Positions 49,394 through 62,641 are shown, counted from the stretch's first letter. The stretch: DNA of 64,000 nucleotides from Clusia tigrina (GCA_920105625.2 OV050033.1:1778001-1842000); one strand, 5' to 3'. Notes: generated by a model from the letters alone, not told the origin. Numbers and translations are program-made.

Positions 49394-50610
49394 GACTCTT
49401 ACCACCATTACTGCCTGGCTGCTGGGACACACTGTCTTCTCCTCAGGTCCTTTCTCTAATGGCAAATTTTCATAGATTTACCACATTCATCCATATCCGG
49501 TCAAAGGAATGAATGAAGGGGTTGCGAGTACTAGTCGCAGCTCCAAACTTGATATGTATTAAAAACTTTGAAAGGCAAGATGAAATTGTGTGGGGGGTGT
49601 GGTCCTATTCCAGCAACAAATTCAATTTGACTATTTTCGGGAATTCTGAATCGTGTTGCCTCACATTTTCCTCCAATTTTCGAGCATTTAAAATTTCAAC
49701 CCAAACGTTTAAATTGTGCTCGGAATAATTTGATTGTGCGGCACTGCTCTGATTTATACGCGCAGCACCGCAGTCTGCGATTTTACATTACAATTGAAAC
49801 AGCATTGAATTTCCATAAGCGCCCACCGACTAAGGTCATCAGGGATTGGCTGAGCGGGCGCAATGAATTGCCAGCATGGACAACTGCCAGCGACAGAGCC
49901 ACGGCCAACACAGAGGAAGCAGGCACAATGCAGCTTCGCCGCAACCGTTTACATCAGATTATTACAACAACGGACAGTGGAGGGGTGGTCTTGGGTGGGA
50001 CAACATGAATAACAAATATCCAAAAACATAAAAGCAACAAAACCCGAAAGCCCAGAAACCCAAAAACAAAAGCATGCCAAAAAAAGAAGCAAGCAAAGGA
50101 AAAGTCAGCCCAGCAGAAACGGAAACGGCATGAAACGCAGTAAAGCAGGCAAATCAATGGTCATGAAAATGTTTCTCTAATGGAACGTGATTGACGTTGA
50201 TTTATGAGTTCGGAAGCCAGATTGATGGTGGGGGTAAGGCCGCTTCTATGGCGGTATGGCGGGATAATTGTGCTGGGAAACAGGCAGATGGCATTTTACT
50301 TTCAATTAAAGATTCAACTGAGCACCAGAGTGAAGGGCACCACCATATCAATGCGGTGCCTTTGGCATTTGCTCTGCTCCTTGATCTGCAACGGGAGTCT
50401 AGGGAGAAGCGGCAGTGGGGAGATCAGTTGCCAGCGGCATTTGAGTGGGTGGATTGGCAGCCCCAGTTGAAGGCCTCCACTGAACGTTTTTTCCTTCTAT
50501 TGTTGGAACTTTAGATGAAATTATTTATGCCCTTCTACCATACGAATACCAGGTAATTGTACAAATTTTGATCCGTGTAAATGTGATTCTCATTTGCTAT
50601 GCAGCAGTAG

Positions 50611-50641
50611 TGGCAACAGCAACAACAACAACAGCAGCAGC
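50611..50641. repeat. CAA/CAG trinucleotide run
   Basis: GGCAACAGCAACAACAACAA then CAGCAGCAG, of the opa type. No coding context. Confidence 0.85.
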
Positions 50642-50829
50642 GTTGAATGCCACATTCACACGCCTGCGAGGAACAAAGGGAAGAGGAACATTAACGACTA
50701 TAAAAACGCTGCTAGCTTCTACGCTACAACGTTGTTTAATGCAGTGTAAAGGGGTTCCTCCGCTGCTCCTCCGGCTGCGCTCGTGTCCGCGCCTGCCATC
50801 CCCTCTGAGCCTGCTGTCCTAGCTGTCGT

Positions 50830-50856
50830 TACTGCTGCTGCTGCTGTTGCTGTTAC
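50830..50856. repeat. CTG trinucleotide run
   Basis: CTGCTGCTGCTGCTGTTGCTG, about 200 bases after the CAA/CAG run and in the complementary sense. Confidence 0.85.
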
Positions 50857-50913
50857 TCAAGCATTTCCGCTTGCCTTAGCAATACTGTCGGTACACAGAT
50901 GCACGTGTGAATA

Positions 50914-50931
50914 TGTGTGTGTGTGTGTGTG
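50914..50931. repeat. TG dinucleotide run
   Basis: Nine pure TG units just downstream of the CTG run at 50830-50856. Confidence 0.9.
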
Positions 50932-52089
50932 CGGCGCTGCATATGTAGTTGTCGGCATGTGCTGAAGTGTGCTTTAAAACTCTATTCTACTCAAGCTGAT
51001 GTGGCAACCTCAGTGATAATATTGCCATGAATTTTTAACGGAATACTTACGACTGCGATACTCGTACTATACGAGCAGGTGCCGCTAGTTTATGCCCCAG
51101 TGTTGCCGTTTAATACACAGTAACACACATAAACGTGGAGCAAAACACAATAAACAAGCACAAGAACAGCACTACAAAATTCCATCTTTAATTTTATGCG
51201 AAACTTCGCATACTCGTATCAGCGATCTCTGAAAGGGTCCGGGCGCGGCGGGGCTTGTGCCCAAAGTACCACCGCACCCGCACGCTCGGCAGGGTTGGGA
51301 CTGGTAGTGGCACAGTTCCACCCGCGCATACTATACACGCCAACTGAAGCATCCGCACCGCACTCCAGCAGCGGGCACTTGAAATGATGCCAAGCATCCG
51401 CGTTGGCAGACTTAACCCAGCGCCATTGATAGTGAGGGGCACACAGAGAAAGCATACAAACAAAATTAAGAGAAAGGAAGGTGGAAAAAACAGAACATAT
51501 TCATTTTGACTTTCGACTGAGGCCATGCCTGCTGCCTGAAATTTGCTTAAGCACCTGTTTTCAAGCACAGCATGCACCCCCTCCCTGGCCGGGCCAATCC
51601 TTGTGTACCTGCACTCACATATCTCAGTCATAAACTGTGGGGCAGGTGCACCTACGGCAACAACGAGGACGCAAACTACCCCAGGAGTAGGTGGAGCTGA
51701 ACTTGTGGTGCCATTTTCGTGCAAATGTGTTACAACGCCAGCTGCTTTATGGCAGCGAGGGCGCCAGCAATTTAATTAGGCAAAAAGTTAAAGCAGGAGC
51801 AGCCCACGCAAGCGGATCACTGGGCAGCATATGTGCTTGTAAGTGGGGTGTTTAAGGATTATTAAAGCCCTGGCAGCTAGTGCTCCTAAATTTCGTATGA
51901 TAAGAATTGATTCTTATCTCTCTTTTGTTAATAAATAAATAAAATAAATCAACTTGTGGTACAATATTACATTCCATTGTCGTTCAGTTGTTGTCAGTGC
52001 AAATACTGCCTTGAGGGAGACGCTCTACGATCAGTTCACTTCGTCCTTAGCAGAGCAGTACCACTCATTTCGAGGGAAGTCAGAGTCAT

Positions 52090-52353
52090 TTATTGTGGAG
52101 GACTATTTTGCAGAAGTATTGAACCCACATTTAGTGAAGTCGGTGGATGGAAATATCTCTGATTGCAGTCAGTTGTGAGCTCTGTTCTGATATTTACCTT
52201 GCAGTCTCGCCTCCCTCCATTCACGCGACATTCGAGCCACTTGCAGGCCCGTGAAGTCCCGTCTTTAAGGACATAAGTTGGCAATATTTTGACCTTACTT
52301 GGATAACAAAGTAAGTTTCTCTCATCCTCCCCTTCTTTAGTTCGTATTTTCAT
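52090..52353 (-). other. Unrecognised ATG-started frame with Cys-rich middle
   Basis: Starts at a true ATG in an AGAAAATG context. It includes RACKWLECRVNGGRRDC and then, in frame, a donor-like AAG/GTAAAT at about 52190. The CxW..C...C spacing is faintly like the broken gene at 26267-26612, but no similarity beyond that is visible. May be an exon or chance. Confidence 0.17.
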
Positions 52354-52898
52354 TTTCTCTCTTTTTAGGGCGATGTTCCTTGCACTCCTTTGGACACATT
52401 TAATTAGATTCCTTTAATAGGTACTTTTGTACTGGAAGGAGTCTTGCCAGGTTTGCAAATTGTTTAATTGCTCTAACTTAGAAGCTTCGACCTAACGACC
52501 GGCCACTTGTGTCATTATCCGCCGCTGTCCTTTTCCTTTTCTGGGCTCCTTCAACCTTTTTTACTCGCATTTGCTCGTATTTTGAAATGCTGACAGCGCG
52601 TTGTTGCTGTTTGCTTGTTTGTTTCTGCAGTGGTCAACACTTCCGTGGTGTAAGTATACAAAAAAGGTTTCAGCGACCTTCCAACGTGGCGGCAGGAGGC
52701 AGGAGGCAGGTACGGCCCCTACTCAACTGTAATTTTAGCTGTGCCTCATTAGCGCTCCACAATGCCATAAAATAGCACAAATTGAGTCTCTACCTTAATG
52801 GATGATAATACGAAATGCAATTTTACCTTGCGTAACTTCGTTACTCCAACAAAAGGGGAACGAAATTGCCTGCCAGCTAATGATGTAGTGAAGTTCAC

Positions 52899-52916
52899 CG
52901 CTGCTGCTGCTGCTGG
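52899..52916. repeat. CTG trinucleotide run
   Basis: Five CTG units in a row followed by GTGGC. No coding context is visible. Confidence 0.75.
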
Positions 52917-54140
52917 TGGCGCCATTATTGCTGGGTCCTTTGTGTTCGTGTTTGCGTTTGTCGTTAGGCTGGAATCTTGTTCGCACTTGCCACATAAACG
53001 CTTTGTAAACATTTCAATTCTGCCCCGCTCAGCGGGGTACTTTCTAATGTGTCGGCGCTAGACAGCAGGAATGCACGGAATTGCAAATTGCTTTCCCTAT
53101 CTTCGTGGTTCCTGGCTGTTATTCACTCCAAGCAGCCGGTGCTTCAGTGTCCGCAATCAAGTAAAGGATAGAAAAAATTCAGGCCAGTCAACAGAACCTT
53201 TGCATGCTTTTAGGCGGAAACGCTTATGGCTTCTATTACGAGGATTTCACCTTAAAGCCATTGTTTTTTAAAATATTTGATACTCCTTCCCCTTTTTTTG
53301 TATTTCGATGCATATAAAAATTAGGGAAATTTGTGTGAAGAAATGAAGGATAAAATTGCTCCATACTCGTAGTTGAGGGAGGCTCTTCAATAGCTTTGTG
53401 GGACACCATTCAGCAACTTATGTCTTTTAGTTAACTTTGTTAGCATAAGTATAGTTTTATTGTGTCAAATGTCATGGAATTAATAATAATAATTCAGCAA
53501 CTATAAAAGCCTTTACTCTAGTGGTACCAAGAGCGGCGATTCAGAACCTTCTCGCACGATAAACTTGGAGACTCTTCATTCTCTCTTTTAGATGATTATA
53601 GAGTGTGTAGAAGTGAAATATGGAGAGAAAAATACGCAATTCAGCCAACAAAAAAACTCGAAGAGACTAATTTCACGGTAACTGCGCGAAGTGTTCTGCT
53701 TAACTACATCACAAAAGGTTTCCATGAATGTCCTTAATGAAAGTTGGAGAGAAAAACACGTTGAACGCGTGGGGCGAAAGTCTCTTACTTCAATTACCTT
53801 CGTTTTTGAAATTAAGTCTGTAGAGAGACTTCAAAATATGTTGTTAGAGAGAATACGAGATGCCTCATATAAACTATTAAGACCAAAGATCTGAAGTGTG
53901 AGCCACACCTGAAAATATACTAAACTTATGAATCGCATACAAATTTCCTGTAGTTCGGCATTTGAATTTGGTGTGCAAAGTGTAGCATACTTTTAGGTAT
54001 AAGAAAAGGTACCGCAAATTCCTAAACTACTCAATTCAATCATGATACGAATGCAAAATTGCACTTTGTGCCCATTTGCCATTTAAAATTCCCCTCCTCA
54101 AACTATTGTGTCGTCTTTATGAAGTATTTCCCTCTGCAAG

Positions 54141-54315
54141 GACATTCATGTGAATCTCTTGTGACGTAGTATAAGCAGAAAATTTCGCAAGTTCTCTTTA
54201 AATTAATTTCTTCGAGCAGTTCTGTTGGCTTTGCTGCGTATTTTTCTCGTCATATTCCAGACAGGATATTCATGCAGGTCCCTTGTGACGCAAAAGCACA
54301 GAAAATTACAATTTT
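54141..54315. repeat. Diverged direct repeat about 125 bases apart
   Basis: The sequence around 54141-54190 and that around 54266-54315 share ATTCATG, CTTGTGACG and AGAAAATT in the same order and spacing. Probably an old tandem duplication. Confidence 0.45.
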
Positions 54316-54593
54316 TGACAATGTAATGAGCAATCTTCTGGTCCATCATTCTTGGCGAGACTTGTAGAAATACTAAAAAATGGTACATCGTGAAGAAAAA
54401 CTTCAATCAATCACTGAATCAGATCTTCGATCCCGGTATACGGCTGCTCTTGTAAGGATTACTCAGAACACGCCCAAAAAGAAGCTGCCATGACCTGGCA
54501 CAAAAAAAGACACGACAGCAAACATGATTCCATGCAACATAAACCTAAAACAGACGTTGACTATTTAAACCACAGTCTTATGATGAAAAAACC

Positions 54594-54661
54594 AAAAACA
54601 ACAACACGACTACCAACAACACCAACACCACCACCACCACCGCCTACTCCACCAACAACAA
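54594..54661. repeat. ACA/ACC-rich trinucleotide tract
   Basis: AACAACACGAC passing into ACCACCACCACC and ending in AACAACA; a purine/C-only tract on the plus strand. The Thr/Pro-rich frame here is a product of the repeat. Confidence 0.8.
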
Positions 54662-56894
54662 AGAGCATATTTAACAGTGTAGCTTTCAGCATTGATTCCT
54701 GCAACGTGACGTGCGTTAATAGACAATTTGATACGACGCATATTCCCAGCCGGGTAATCGCCTGGCAAGAATTTTCATTTTATTGAAAGCGTGCAGGATT
54801 TTGCTCGCTTCCTTCCCTTTCGCGTGTACTTCCGGCGCACTTCAAAGCAACCCAGGCCGGGATTATACGTGTTCCTTCCCTGCTACACGCCACTTAACAA
54901 ATTGTAGGAAGTTGTTTAGCTATAAACCAGGCTGGCATTAAGTAACAAACGCTGTCGCTGTCGTTGGCGCGGTTGCGGTTGCCGTCCCACTAAATGCCCC
55001 TCCTTAATCGGGCCAAGGTATTACGCTAAATTTCCGGCTGCATTTGTATTGGAAGAGGAAATGTAAATCAAGTTGAAGCGATAAACGCAAATCAGCTCAG
55101 CGATGTGTTTAACGCAAATGAAATGCGAATAGCATAAACGGTGATATTACTGAAAGCAGCAGGTCCTGAGCCTGATAAGGAGGGTGTTAGGTAACTCACG
55201 TCATAAAAGTTCGTTTCGATTGGCAGGCGTTGAAGTGGCGAACTCCGCATGGGTGCTGAGGCCAAACTGGGACGTTAATGTTCTGATATCTTCATTCAGA
55301 GAACTCAGCTGGTAAGGGCTCTAACATTATTGAAAGCCTGGGCGCGTTTAGCTTTGGGCGTCCATCGTCATCTCAGAGATTATTTCATTCATTTCTGAGC
55401 CATAAGAAAACTGTTTCGAGACAGACCCATCCTCAAGTCAAGCCTCCCTGAAAGTTATACATTTATCTTCAAGACCCTCGGAGGCTTATAAGAACTGTGG
55501 ACCCTCTAATTTGCTTATAATCAATTTAGTTGTACTCAGAAGAAGATGAGAAAATGTTGACCAATCAGCCAGGAGGATTGAATCCTTCAGTGCTTTCAGT
55601 AGATAATGAGAAACAGACTTCCGCCGGACTCAAATATCGACTCCACACTGTCACTTCTATCCAAATTTGCACTCGAGACCTCGAATGTCCTGTTAAATCT
55701 AAAATAAACCACTTTCAGAGTGATGACGAAATGACTGGCAGGACACTGTTCAGACTCATTTGGCAGGTCCTATTTATTCTCAGAATGCTCGACACTAAAT
55801 CGCACCAAAAATGAATTACTTTGCCTGGGATTCTTGTTCAACACCTCCCCAAACACAGATTCCTGACTAAAGAGCTTCAGTAGGACTGAGCGAGTCCATC
55901 GCTCTTCAATGTTGGTGAGCTCTTTGGCCACCTGAAGATACCTGGTTTTTGTTCTTACGTTTTCTCTCATTGCAAGCAAAATGGGAGAGAAAAATATTTG
56001 GTGACAGATGAAAGAGAACACGTCCTGTCCACTATACTATGATTAACTTCCAACTGGGCACTTGTGGCAAAAGAGTGCCCTCACATTTCTGATATAGAAT
56101 AATTTACTGCATGTGATGTCTGGTGCCCAAGCACAAGTATGAGACTAACCTCCTCGATTGCCACCTTTCTGCCACTCCTATTGTCAGACAACCAATTAGG
56201 ACCATAAACTCAAAATACTCATATGCTGAGGATGTGTAAAGTTCTGAAACTAGCCCTAATCGCAAAATAGTTGCCTTATAAGGTAGGATTACCTTTCCGT
56301 AATTAGATACCGGTGCGACGCTCCGTTGCCAATGCCGCAGCTCCGCCCTTTGCTTAATAGCGGCATGTCCGTTGCCATCCTTGCGACAACATTAGAGCAA
56401 ATTTTCTGCACAATTTGATTCCAAATCCAATTTTCCGCACACAACTTTACAAAGTGCACATTTTTGCCGTCTGTGGTGCCGTGCTCCGTGGCGAGCTACG
56501 AATTTATGATGGCTCCACGCTTAAAAGGTTAAAAGGCTCACAATTGCGCATAAACTAATTTCCATTGAGCGCTGCTGCCGTCTTACACCTACGGCCACAT
56601 GCGACCAGCCTCCCAAGAGGCTGCCTGCCAGCGGCGCCAACCAACCGAGGGAGGGAGGACATTGGCATTGTCCTGAGTTCGCATTTCAAGTTTTTAGAAT
56701 TGCAAATGCCTCCCGGTCTGACGGAGCTGGGTGAAAGAAGTTTGCGCTCGGCCTGGCCAAGATAAGAGCCAATTCATTTAATGGGTTTAAGTGTATCAAT
56801 TATAAAATAATTTGCGAAGGCAGTTGAAAGGACGGCTGGCTATTAACATGCAAAACTTTCGACTAGGACATGGATTCTTCTGTCCGCCGGATTC

Positions 56895-56940
56895 TTATTG
56901 CTCGCATGTGCGACAACACGTCGACACATGCGAGTAATAA
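56895..56940. repeat. 16-bp inverted repeat with 14-base loop
   Basis: TTATTGCTCGCATGTG pairs with CACATGCGAGTAATAA with a single mismatch across a 14-base loop. Such a stem is unlikely by chance at this length but its role is unknown. Confidence 0.75.
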
Positions 56941-58110
56941 CGAGTGGGGAGGATCCCTATCAATACATAAATGCTCTAATTGAATGGAATTTCTGTGTAA
57001 GGCTGAGTTCACACAGCCGAGTAGCAAGAAGGCTGCCCCAGAAACTCGCACAGATTCCAGCAAAATGTCACAAACAACATGGAAGTGAGCGAGCATCTTA
57101 GGAGGAAAAAGTCGCGTCTTCTTAAATCATCGCAAGCAATCAATATGTCAAGGACATACTCGTGTAAGTCTATTGGAGTTACCTTTCTCCGCCAAACTCA
57201 ATAAACAAATCATACAACGAGGCTACTCCCCACTTCTTGGAATGCTTGTGAGGATGTTCTGTTTTGGACAGGACAGGGTTCTCGGTTCTCTTGCCGTCTA
57301 AACTTGCACCATCACATCCAATAATTCCATTCCGTGTGAGGCAATAGCTTGTGACTTGGTTGTGTGGCGACTTCACTGTCAAAGAGTTTCCGATCTAAAG
57401 AAGGGAAGAAAGCATTTCTGGGGGATGTCATAGTGAAATCACACAGCTGAAGAGTGTCAAACAAAGAGGAAGAAAAAGGAACAACCACCTGCAATTTTGT
57501 GTATTCTCTTCATCCTCTTTACCATTTTTTATATAGTTCTGTATATACATATTATATATCATATTTGGAACTCCTCCTGGGTGGAAACTCCTCTCGGTTC
57601 TTTATTTTCAGTAAACCGCGTTTGGATGCAAGGACAGAAAGCCACACGTACGAGAGCCATTTTAAAAATGCTCTCCTCGGGCTCTCTTGTGACGTATGTT
57701 TCTCTCCAGATGTCATAAATTTGACGTAAATGGACTTTCTTGGACTGTCTAGACGGGGTGTGATTGAAGTCATTGCCACCATTGTCACTTATTTTAGGAG
57801 ATACGATTCACATAGTCTACCGATCCTGTCACGTTGGGGTGGTCCTACTCACCGCCCACTCTTAAGTGGCCATACCTGACCTGTGTCTCCCAGGTGACCA
57901 AGTCTGTTCACTGAGCCATGCCATCCAGTGCCTGAAGTCAAAAAGGACACCTCGGGAGAAACAGAATAATTTCAAAAGTCAAATAAATTCCTGCTAAATG
58001 ATTAGCAGCAGGAGCTGGAAAGTTATGCGTGCCAATTGTGGAGACCTGAAAATGCAGTCGCAATGCTGCAGGCGTCTAAATTATTAGTGAACTTGGCGTA
58101 TGCCACCACT

Positions 58111-58132
58111 GCACACGCACACGCACACGCAC
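58111..58132. repeat. CACACG hexamer repeat
   Basis: Just over three units of GCACAC/CACACG. Confidence 0.8.
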
Positions 58133-59416
58133 CACGTTCACAGGAGTACGCGAGCCGACGAAAGCCTTATTGTGCCAGTTGGGTGCATTAGAGGCGCAGC
58201 GGCCGAAGTCTGTCTGCTGCTGGGGAAGCAAACGTGTCGCCTTCACGCCCATGGAAATGCAAATTGAAGCTGCATTTGTGTGAGTCGGAAGAGCACTGGT
58301 AACCAGGGCGGCACTAGGACCGTAGTGGGTGGGTTGGCTGGGCTCGGTTTGGCGTGCCTTGGTTTGGCATGCCGTGCCGTGCCGCGAAAACAATTTCGCG
58401 GTGTGCTGCCAAAATTGTTTGATGTACGATTCTACACAGGCACACCCACTAATGCTGAATGTAATGATAGGCTTAGTGGAAACTGAGGGTGCTGTGGGTG
58501 CCGGAGCATGCGAGTTGACTCTAAATCGTTCGCCTCGCCGGAGTTGATTGCTTGTGCGCTGGGCTCTTGACTAGCCTAAATGGTGATTACAAAATTGTTG
58601 GTCGCATTCTAGCGTAGGCTTTATAGGGTTGCTATAGCAGTGACTCAATTTATAATTCTTTGATTATATTGTAAATTGAACACATCCTGAAGTGATACTT
58701 TATTGGATATCCTCTCATGGAAAGGAATAGGTTTAATTGAACCGGTTGAACAGGATCGTATGAGAACTGTGTAATTCTGTGGGGAGTCTTTGTTTTACTT
58801 CCAGGTTTTCTGTTCATATTTTTAGTTCCTCTCCGAGCGTAAACAAAAATTAGGGCCACTATTGCGTGGTCATATACAAGAGCAACACATTCGTCCCCAG
58901 ACTAAGGCAGCAGCCTCCACTTCTCACTTTATTCTTCGGCATAGCTACCCAGACAGTGAAGCGAGCCAACCATTCATCCAGGGCCCGAGTCCACTCATAG
59001 GAATTGACAATTCTTTGTTTTGTATCATGCCTCCCACTTGCATGTCCTGGGGCCCTGTGCAGCTATTCAAGTTTCACGCATCGCCGTGAGAACTTTCGTC
59101 AGCAGAAAGCTGCTTAAAGCCTCCACACGATCGCAAATGACTGCGTTCCCATTTGGTGGGCACTGCTTTAATAGCGCCTCCACTCACACACAGGCTCGCA
59201 TTTTGCATAATTAAACACGCGCGCGCCACATGGACCCGTAAAATGCGGGCCATATTTCACTGGGCCGCATCAGACCAGCTCGTCCCACGTTTCCGGCTTC
59301 TCAGCCGCACTTTGCGCCTCTAATTCAGCTGTCATAAAGCAATCACTACCACTCCATCTGCAACGACAGACCAGAGGGGATGAACTCCCTTCGCCATAAA
59401 TGATGAGAAAGAAAGC

Positions 59417-59430
59417 TGTGTGTGTGTGTG
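59417..59430. repeat. TG dinucleotide run
   Basis: Seven TG units; a second run lies 130 bases downstream. Confidence 0.85.
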
Positions 59431-59563
59431 GGTGAGTTAAAATTTATTTATGGCTCACCCGCATTCAAAGCACACGCAAATATGGAATCCATGGACATGA
59501 CGGCGGCTTCCGCTGGAACTGTTACATTTGTTTACTGTCTCGGTTTTGTTATTTATTTGCAGG

Positions 59564-59583
59564 CGTGTGTGTGTGTGTGTGTG
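59564..59583. repeat. TG dinucleotide run
   Basis: Ten GT units; it lies in and lengthens a chance frame (59422-60000). Confidence 0.9.
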
Positions 59584-60103
59584 AGGGGTGTGGGTGGGAG
59601 CAGGCGCGGGGTGTTTGGTTTGTTTGATTTATGCGATTTGCCGGTTCTTATTGCTAAAACAATAAATTTATTTCTGCTCTGCTATTGCATTGTTTCCGGC
59701 ATCAATAAAACATGTCTTGACATGTTTGCATTTCTAGGCAGAGGCCAATTATTTATGAAATCATGCAATTATTTAGGAAAGAACACGAAGAAGGAGCTTC
59801 TCCATTGGTTGCAGTTACGTGGGTGGTTTCTAAGAAGAGTGCTTCTCGAGAGGAACACCGCAATGCATTGCAATATTTCAATAAAGCAAGGATCTTCTAC
59901 AAGATTTGCTAATAAGGTTCCTAAGGACCCTGGAAACGGCCCAAACTTTGTGTTCGAATTACGAAGTTCTTGCTGTAGTTCATTTTGTGGCCGACTGTAA
60001 TCGTTTTCTCCTCCTATTCAGCGTTGAATCCGCCCGCTAAATCAAGAAAAGACCTGCTTCGCAAGATACTCCTCTTCAAATATTCAATGAGGATTCTACA
60101 GCC

Positions 60104-60391
60104 GATGGAATCAAGATTCTAGGACGATGGAATCAAGATTCTAGGACGATGGAATCAAGATTCTAGGACGATGGAATCAAGATTCTAGGACGATGGAATC
60201 AAGATTCTAGGACGATGGAATCAAGATTCTAGGACGATGGAATCAAGATTCTAGGACGATGGAATCAAGATTCTAGGACGATGGAATCAAGATTCTAGGA
60301 CGATGGAATCAAGATTCTAGGACGATGGAATCAAGATTCTAGGACGATGGAATCAAGATTCTACAGCCGATGGAGTCAACATTCTAGAGCA
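60104..60391. repeat. 22-bp tandem repeat, twelve near-identical units plus a diverged thirteenth
   Basis: Units begin GATGGAATC at 60104 and every 22 bases to 60346, then a diverged unit from 60369. Each contains the dyad GAATCAAGATTC (5-bp arms, 2-bp spacer). The sequence GATTCTACAGCC flanks the array on the left (60092-60103) and ends unit 12 (60357-60368), while internal units end CTAGGAC. An older 23-bp unit was therefore expanded internally from one mutated variant. The period is not a multiple of three, so no repeat protein is encoded. Confidence 0.95.
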
Positions 60392-60960
60392 GAACGCAAA
60401 CCACTGTGGGACTTTTCCCGCCTGGGGAATAGTGGCGGTTCATGAGGGCTCATCGCTCACATGTTACAGGAAAGCCATTCGGATTACGTTGAAATGTGCC
60501 CACACCTTGTTTCGAAGTTAGGAAGCGAACCCGGTCCGGTCCGCAAAAAAGGATCGCATCTTGGCATATAATTTCTCCCTTGATAATATCCAGCTGGGAT
60601 GTTTGCAGTCTGTTATCAAATAAGTATGAAAGATCAGGCTTCACTTAGAGGTCTCAATACCACGGATTTGACTGTACTCTCAACCGAGCGACAGGGACGG
60701 ATATTGGGCACTGCGTGATATTTTACATCGACCGCATGGAATTACGTCTCCACAACTATCCCCAGTTTCGTTAGTAGAAGAAGTTAATGTCCTGATTCTT
60801 GTTGGCATTGGCGAATTTTTACATGGTTGGTATGAAGTCCTATGCACAATCTCAATGCTCGAGTTGATTCATTACCAATCGGGAACCGAGGAACGTCTGA
60901 GTATCAAACTCTGACTGAACTGAAATATTACTATATCAAAAGAGCATTTACCTGTAGCAT

Positions 60961-61008
60961 ATACGCAATATCTCCACATACAATACGCAATATATCCTCA
61001 TACAATAA
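60961..61008. repeat. Short two-copy direct repeat
   Basis: ATACGCAATAT followed by a CATACA block occurs twice in succession, with small differences. Confidence 0.6.
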
Positions 61009-62470
61009 TGCGCTACGGTCAGCAGCCACCTTACCAAAAGCTTCGAATTGTTCTCACACAAAATACTGCTTCCTCTTCGCTGCCTGGGTGGTATCCTTGC
61101 GGCCCGACGACAAGCACAACTACTCGTCAGCCCGCATCAGACACAAAAGGCAAGGGACCGATGTAAACAATGAATACAGAAACTGGGCTTACCATCCTGT
61201 GAGGAGCCGGTAGCTTGTAGCACCGCAATAGACAGACACGCTCCATCGCAAACCAAGCACGCAACTAATGAAGGCACCTGCAACGTGACTGCAATATTAT
61301 TTTAAATTCTGGACTGACAGTCTCATAATTGGCAGAAGAGATTTATTATAAAGGGGGGAAGTGGGAGGTGGCTATGGGTGCAGTTTGTGTACAGAGAATG
61401 CACTGGAGGGTTCAGGGCAGGGCAGGGCAAGACAGGTAGTTCATTTGACAGTTGACAAGTTGACCTTCGAAAATAACCAGAATCGTGGCCGAGCGCAGGC
61501 AGCTCGAAACGCGTCCAACGGCTTCTCCCTTCACTCGCATTTGTTTCCATACCCCCACACGCATATTAATCCAACTTGTTTCCTTTTGAGTTGTACTGAA
61601 AACAAAAATATGAAAAGAAATTCCAGTCCCCCATCCCCCACTTCCTTCTCCTCAGTTGGTTTGTATACCACTGCATTTTTACCTATTGTAGAATATATCG
61701 ATTGCCGCTTTCTTTCTGAGACTTAACAATCGCACCTTCCAAGGTCCCAAACGAGTCCCTTGCGCACTATTCTCGTGTTCTCGTCACCGACTGAGCGAAC
61801 AGATTGAATAAAAAGGGATGCTCATGCGACCCTAGGAAAAGGTGGTCTTGTAAGGATGCACACCCTGCTGCCCAATTGGTCGGTTGTTGGTTGATTTAAA
61901 TATTCGCATTACTTCCTCCCGTTTGCGCAAATCGAAGCAGAGGACGGATCGTAATTTTCGTTCCTTGCCCATATCTCTGAGGGGAGTTACCACTTACCTT
62001 GGCCTCCCCCTCAAAGAGTGAGCATTGACTTTTATTTTGTTAACTTACTTTGAGATACCACACCTTATGTGACCGCCGCTGTTTTGCATATTCGTCATTG
62101 TGACCGTACTTACCGGTGAAAGGCTCACTTGCTATTGAGCACAGGCCACTTCAGATGTGTGCGAGGAAAAAAATGCCACCTATCCAGCTCAGATTGGCTT
62201 GATGCAAAGGCGATTGCAATTGGTACTAAAATCGCGCAAAATATCACCATGCCAAGTTCAACGGGGCGTATGAGTTATGCGGGGAAAACGGTCGAGTAGT
62301 GTGATGTAAGGCAGCAGGAGGCAAAAAAACAAGAAGGCACAAATCGGGGGACATCCGCAAATAATCCTCTTTGCCTGGTAGGAAAACAGCCCAGCAACCA
62401 GAATGCGTATTGATGCATTAGGAAGGAGGAAACCCTTTATTATTTGATAGGTGATGAATTTGAAGTATGC

Positions 62471-62641
62471 TTTGGTAGGGACAGAGAAGCAGTGCCGCTA
62501 TATTCTGCAGACACCAATGGTGTAATTCTTTGCAACATCATTTGGTAGAAGGAGCGAAGCAATCCTGCTTCTCTCAAGTATATTAGTTAGTTAAAAAGGA
62601 GCAATTATTCCAAGCATCCGATGGGCTGTTTTGTAACATCA
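62471..62641. repeat. Diverged tandem duplication
   Basis: Two adjacent units, 62471-62540 and 62541-62641, both start TTTGGTAG, share GAAGCA and end TGTAACATCA or TGCAACATCA; the second is longer by an insertion. Evidence of old local duplication. Confidence 0.55.

Larger units (their letters stand above)
49394..54593. other. Non-coding stretch
   Basis: Regulatory-looking block at about 49690-51860 with CAA/CAG, CTG and TG runs. Overlapping frames at 51194-51779 on both strands look like chance. Plain from 52000, apart from the doubtful frame at 52090-52353. Confidence 0.5.
54662..60103. other. Non-coding stretch
   Basis: GC-richer at about 54780-55130, 56300-56800 and 58040-59700. The 192-codon frame at 59422-60000 spans a TG run and has no domain. 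Nothing else recognised. Confidence 0.5.

Noticed and set aside
59422..60000. 192-codon plus-strand frame
   Set aside because: Does not begin with ATG in good context, spans a TG run (59564-59583) giving a Cys-Val repeat, and shows no domain.
60104..60391. 22-bp array as heat-shock elements
   Set aside because: GAA and TTC are spaced by six bases and TTC/GGA is mismatched, so it does not meet the alternating nGAAn rule.
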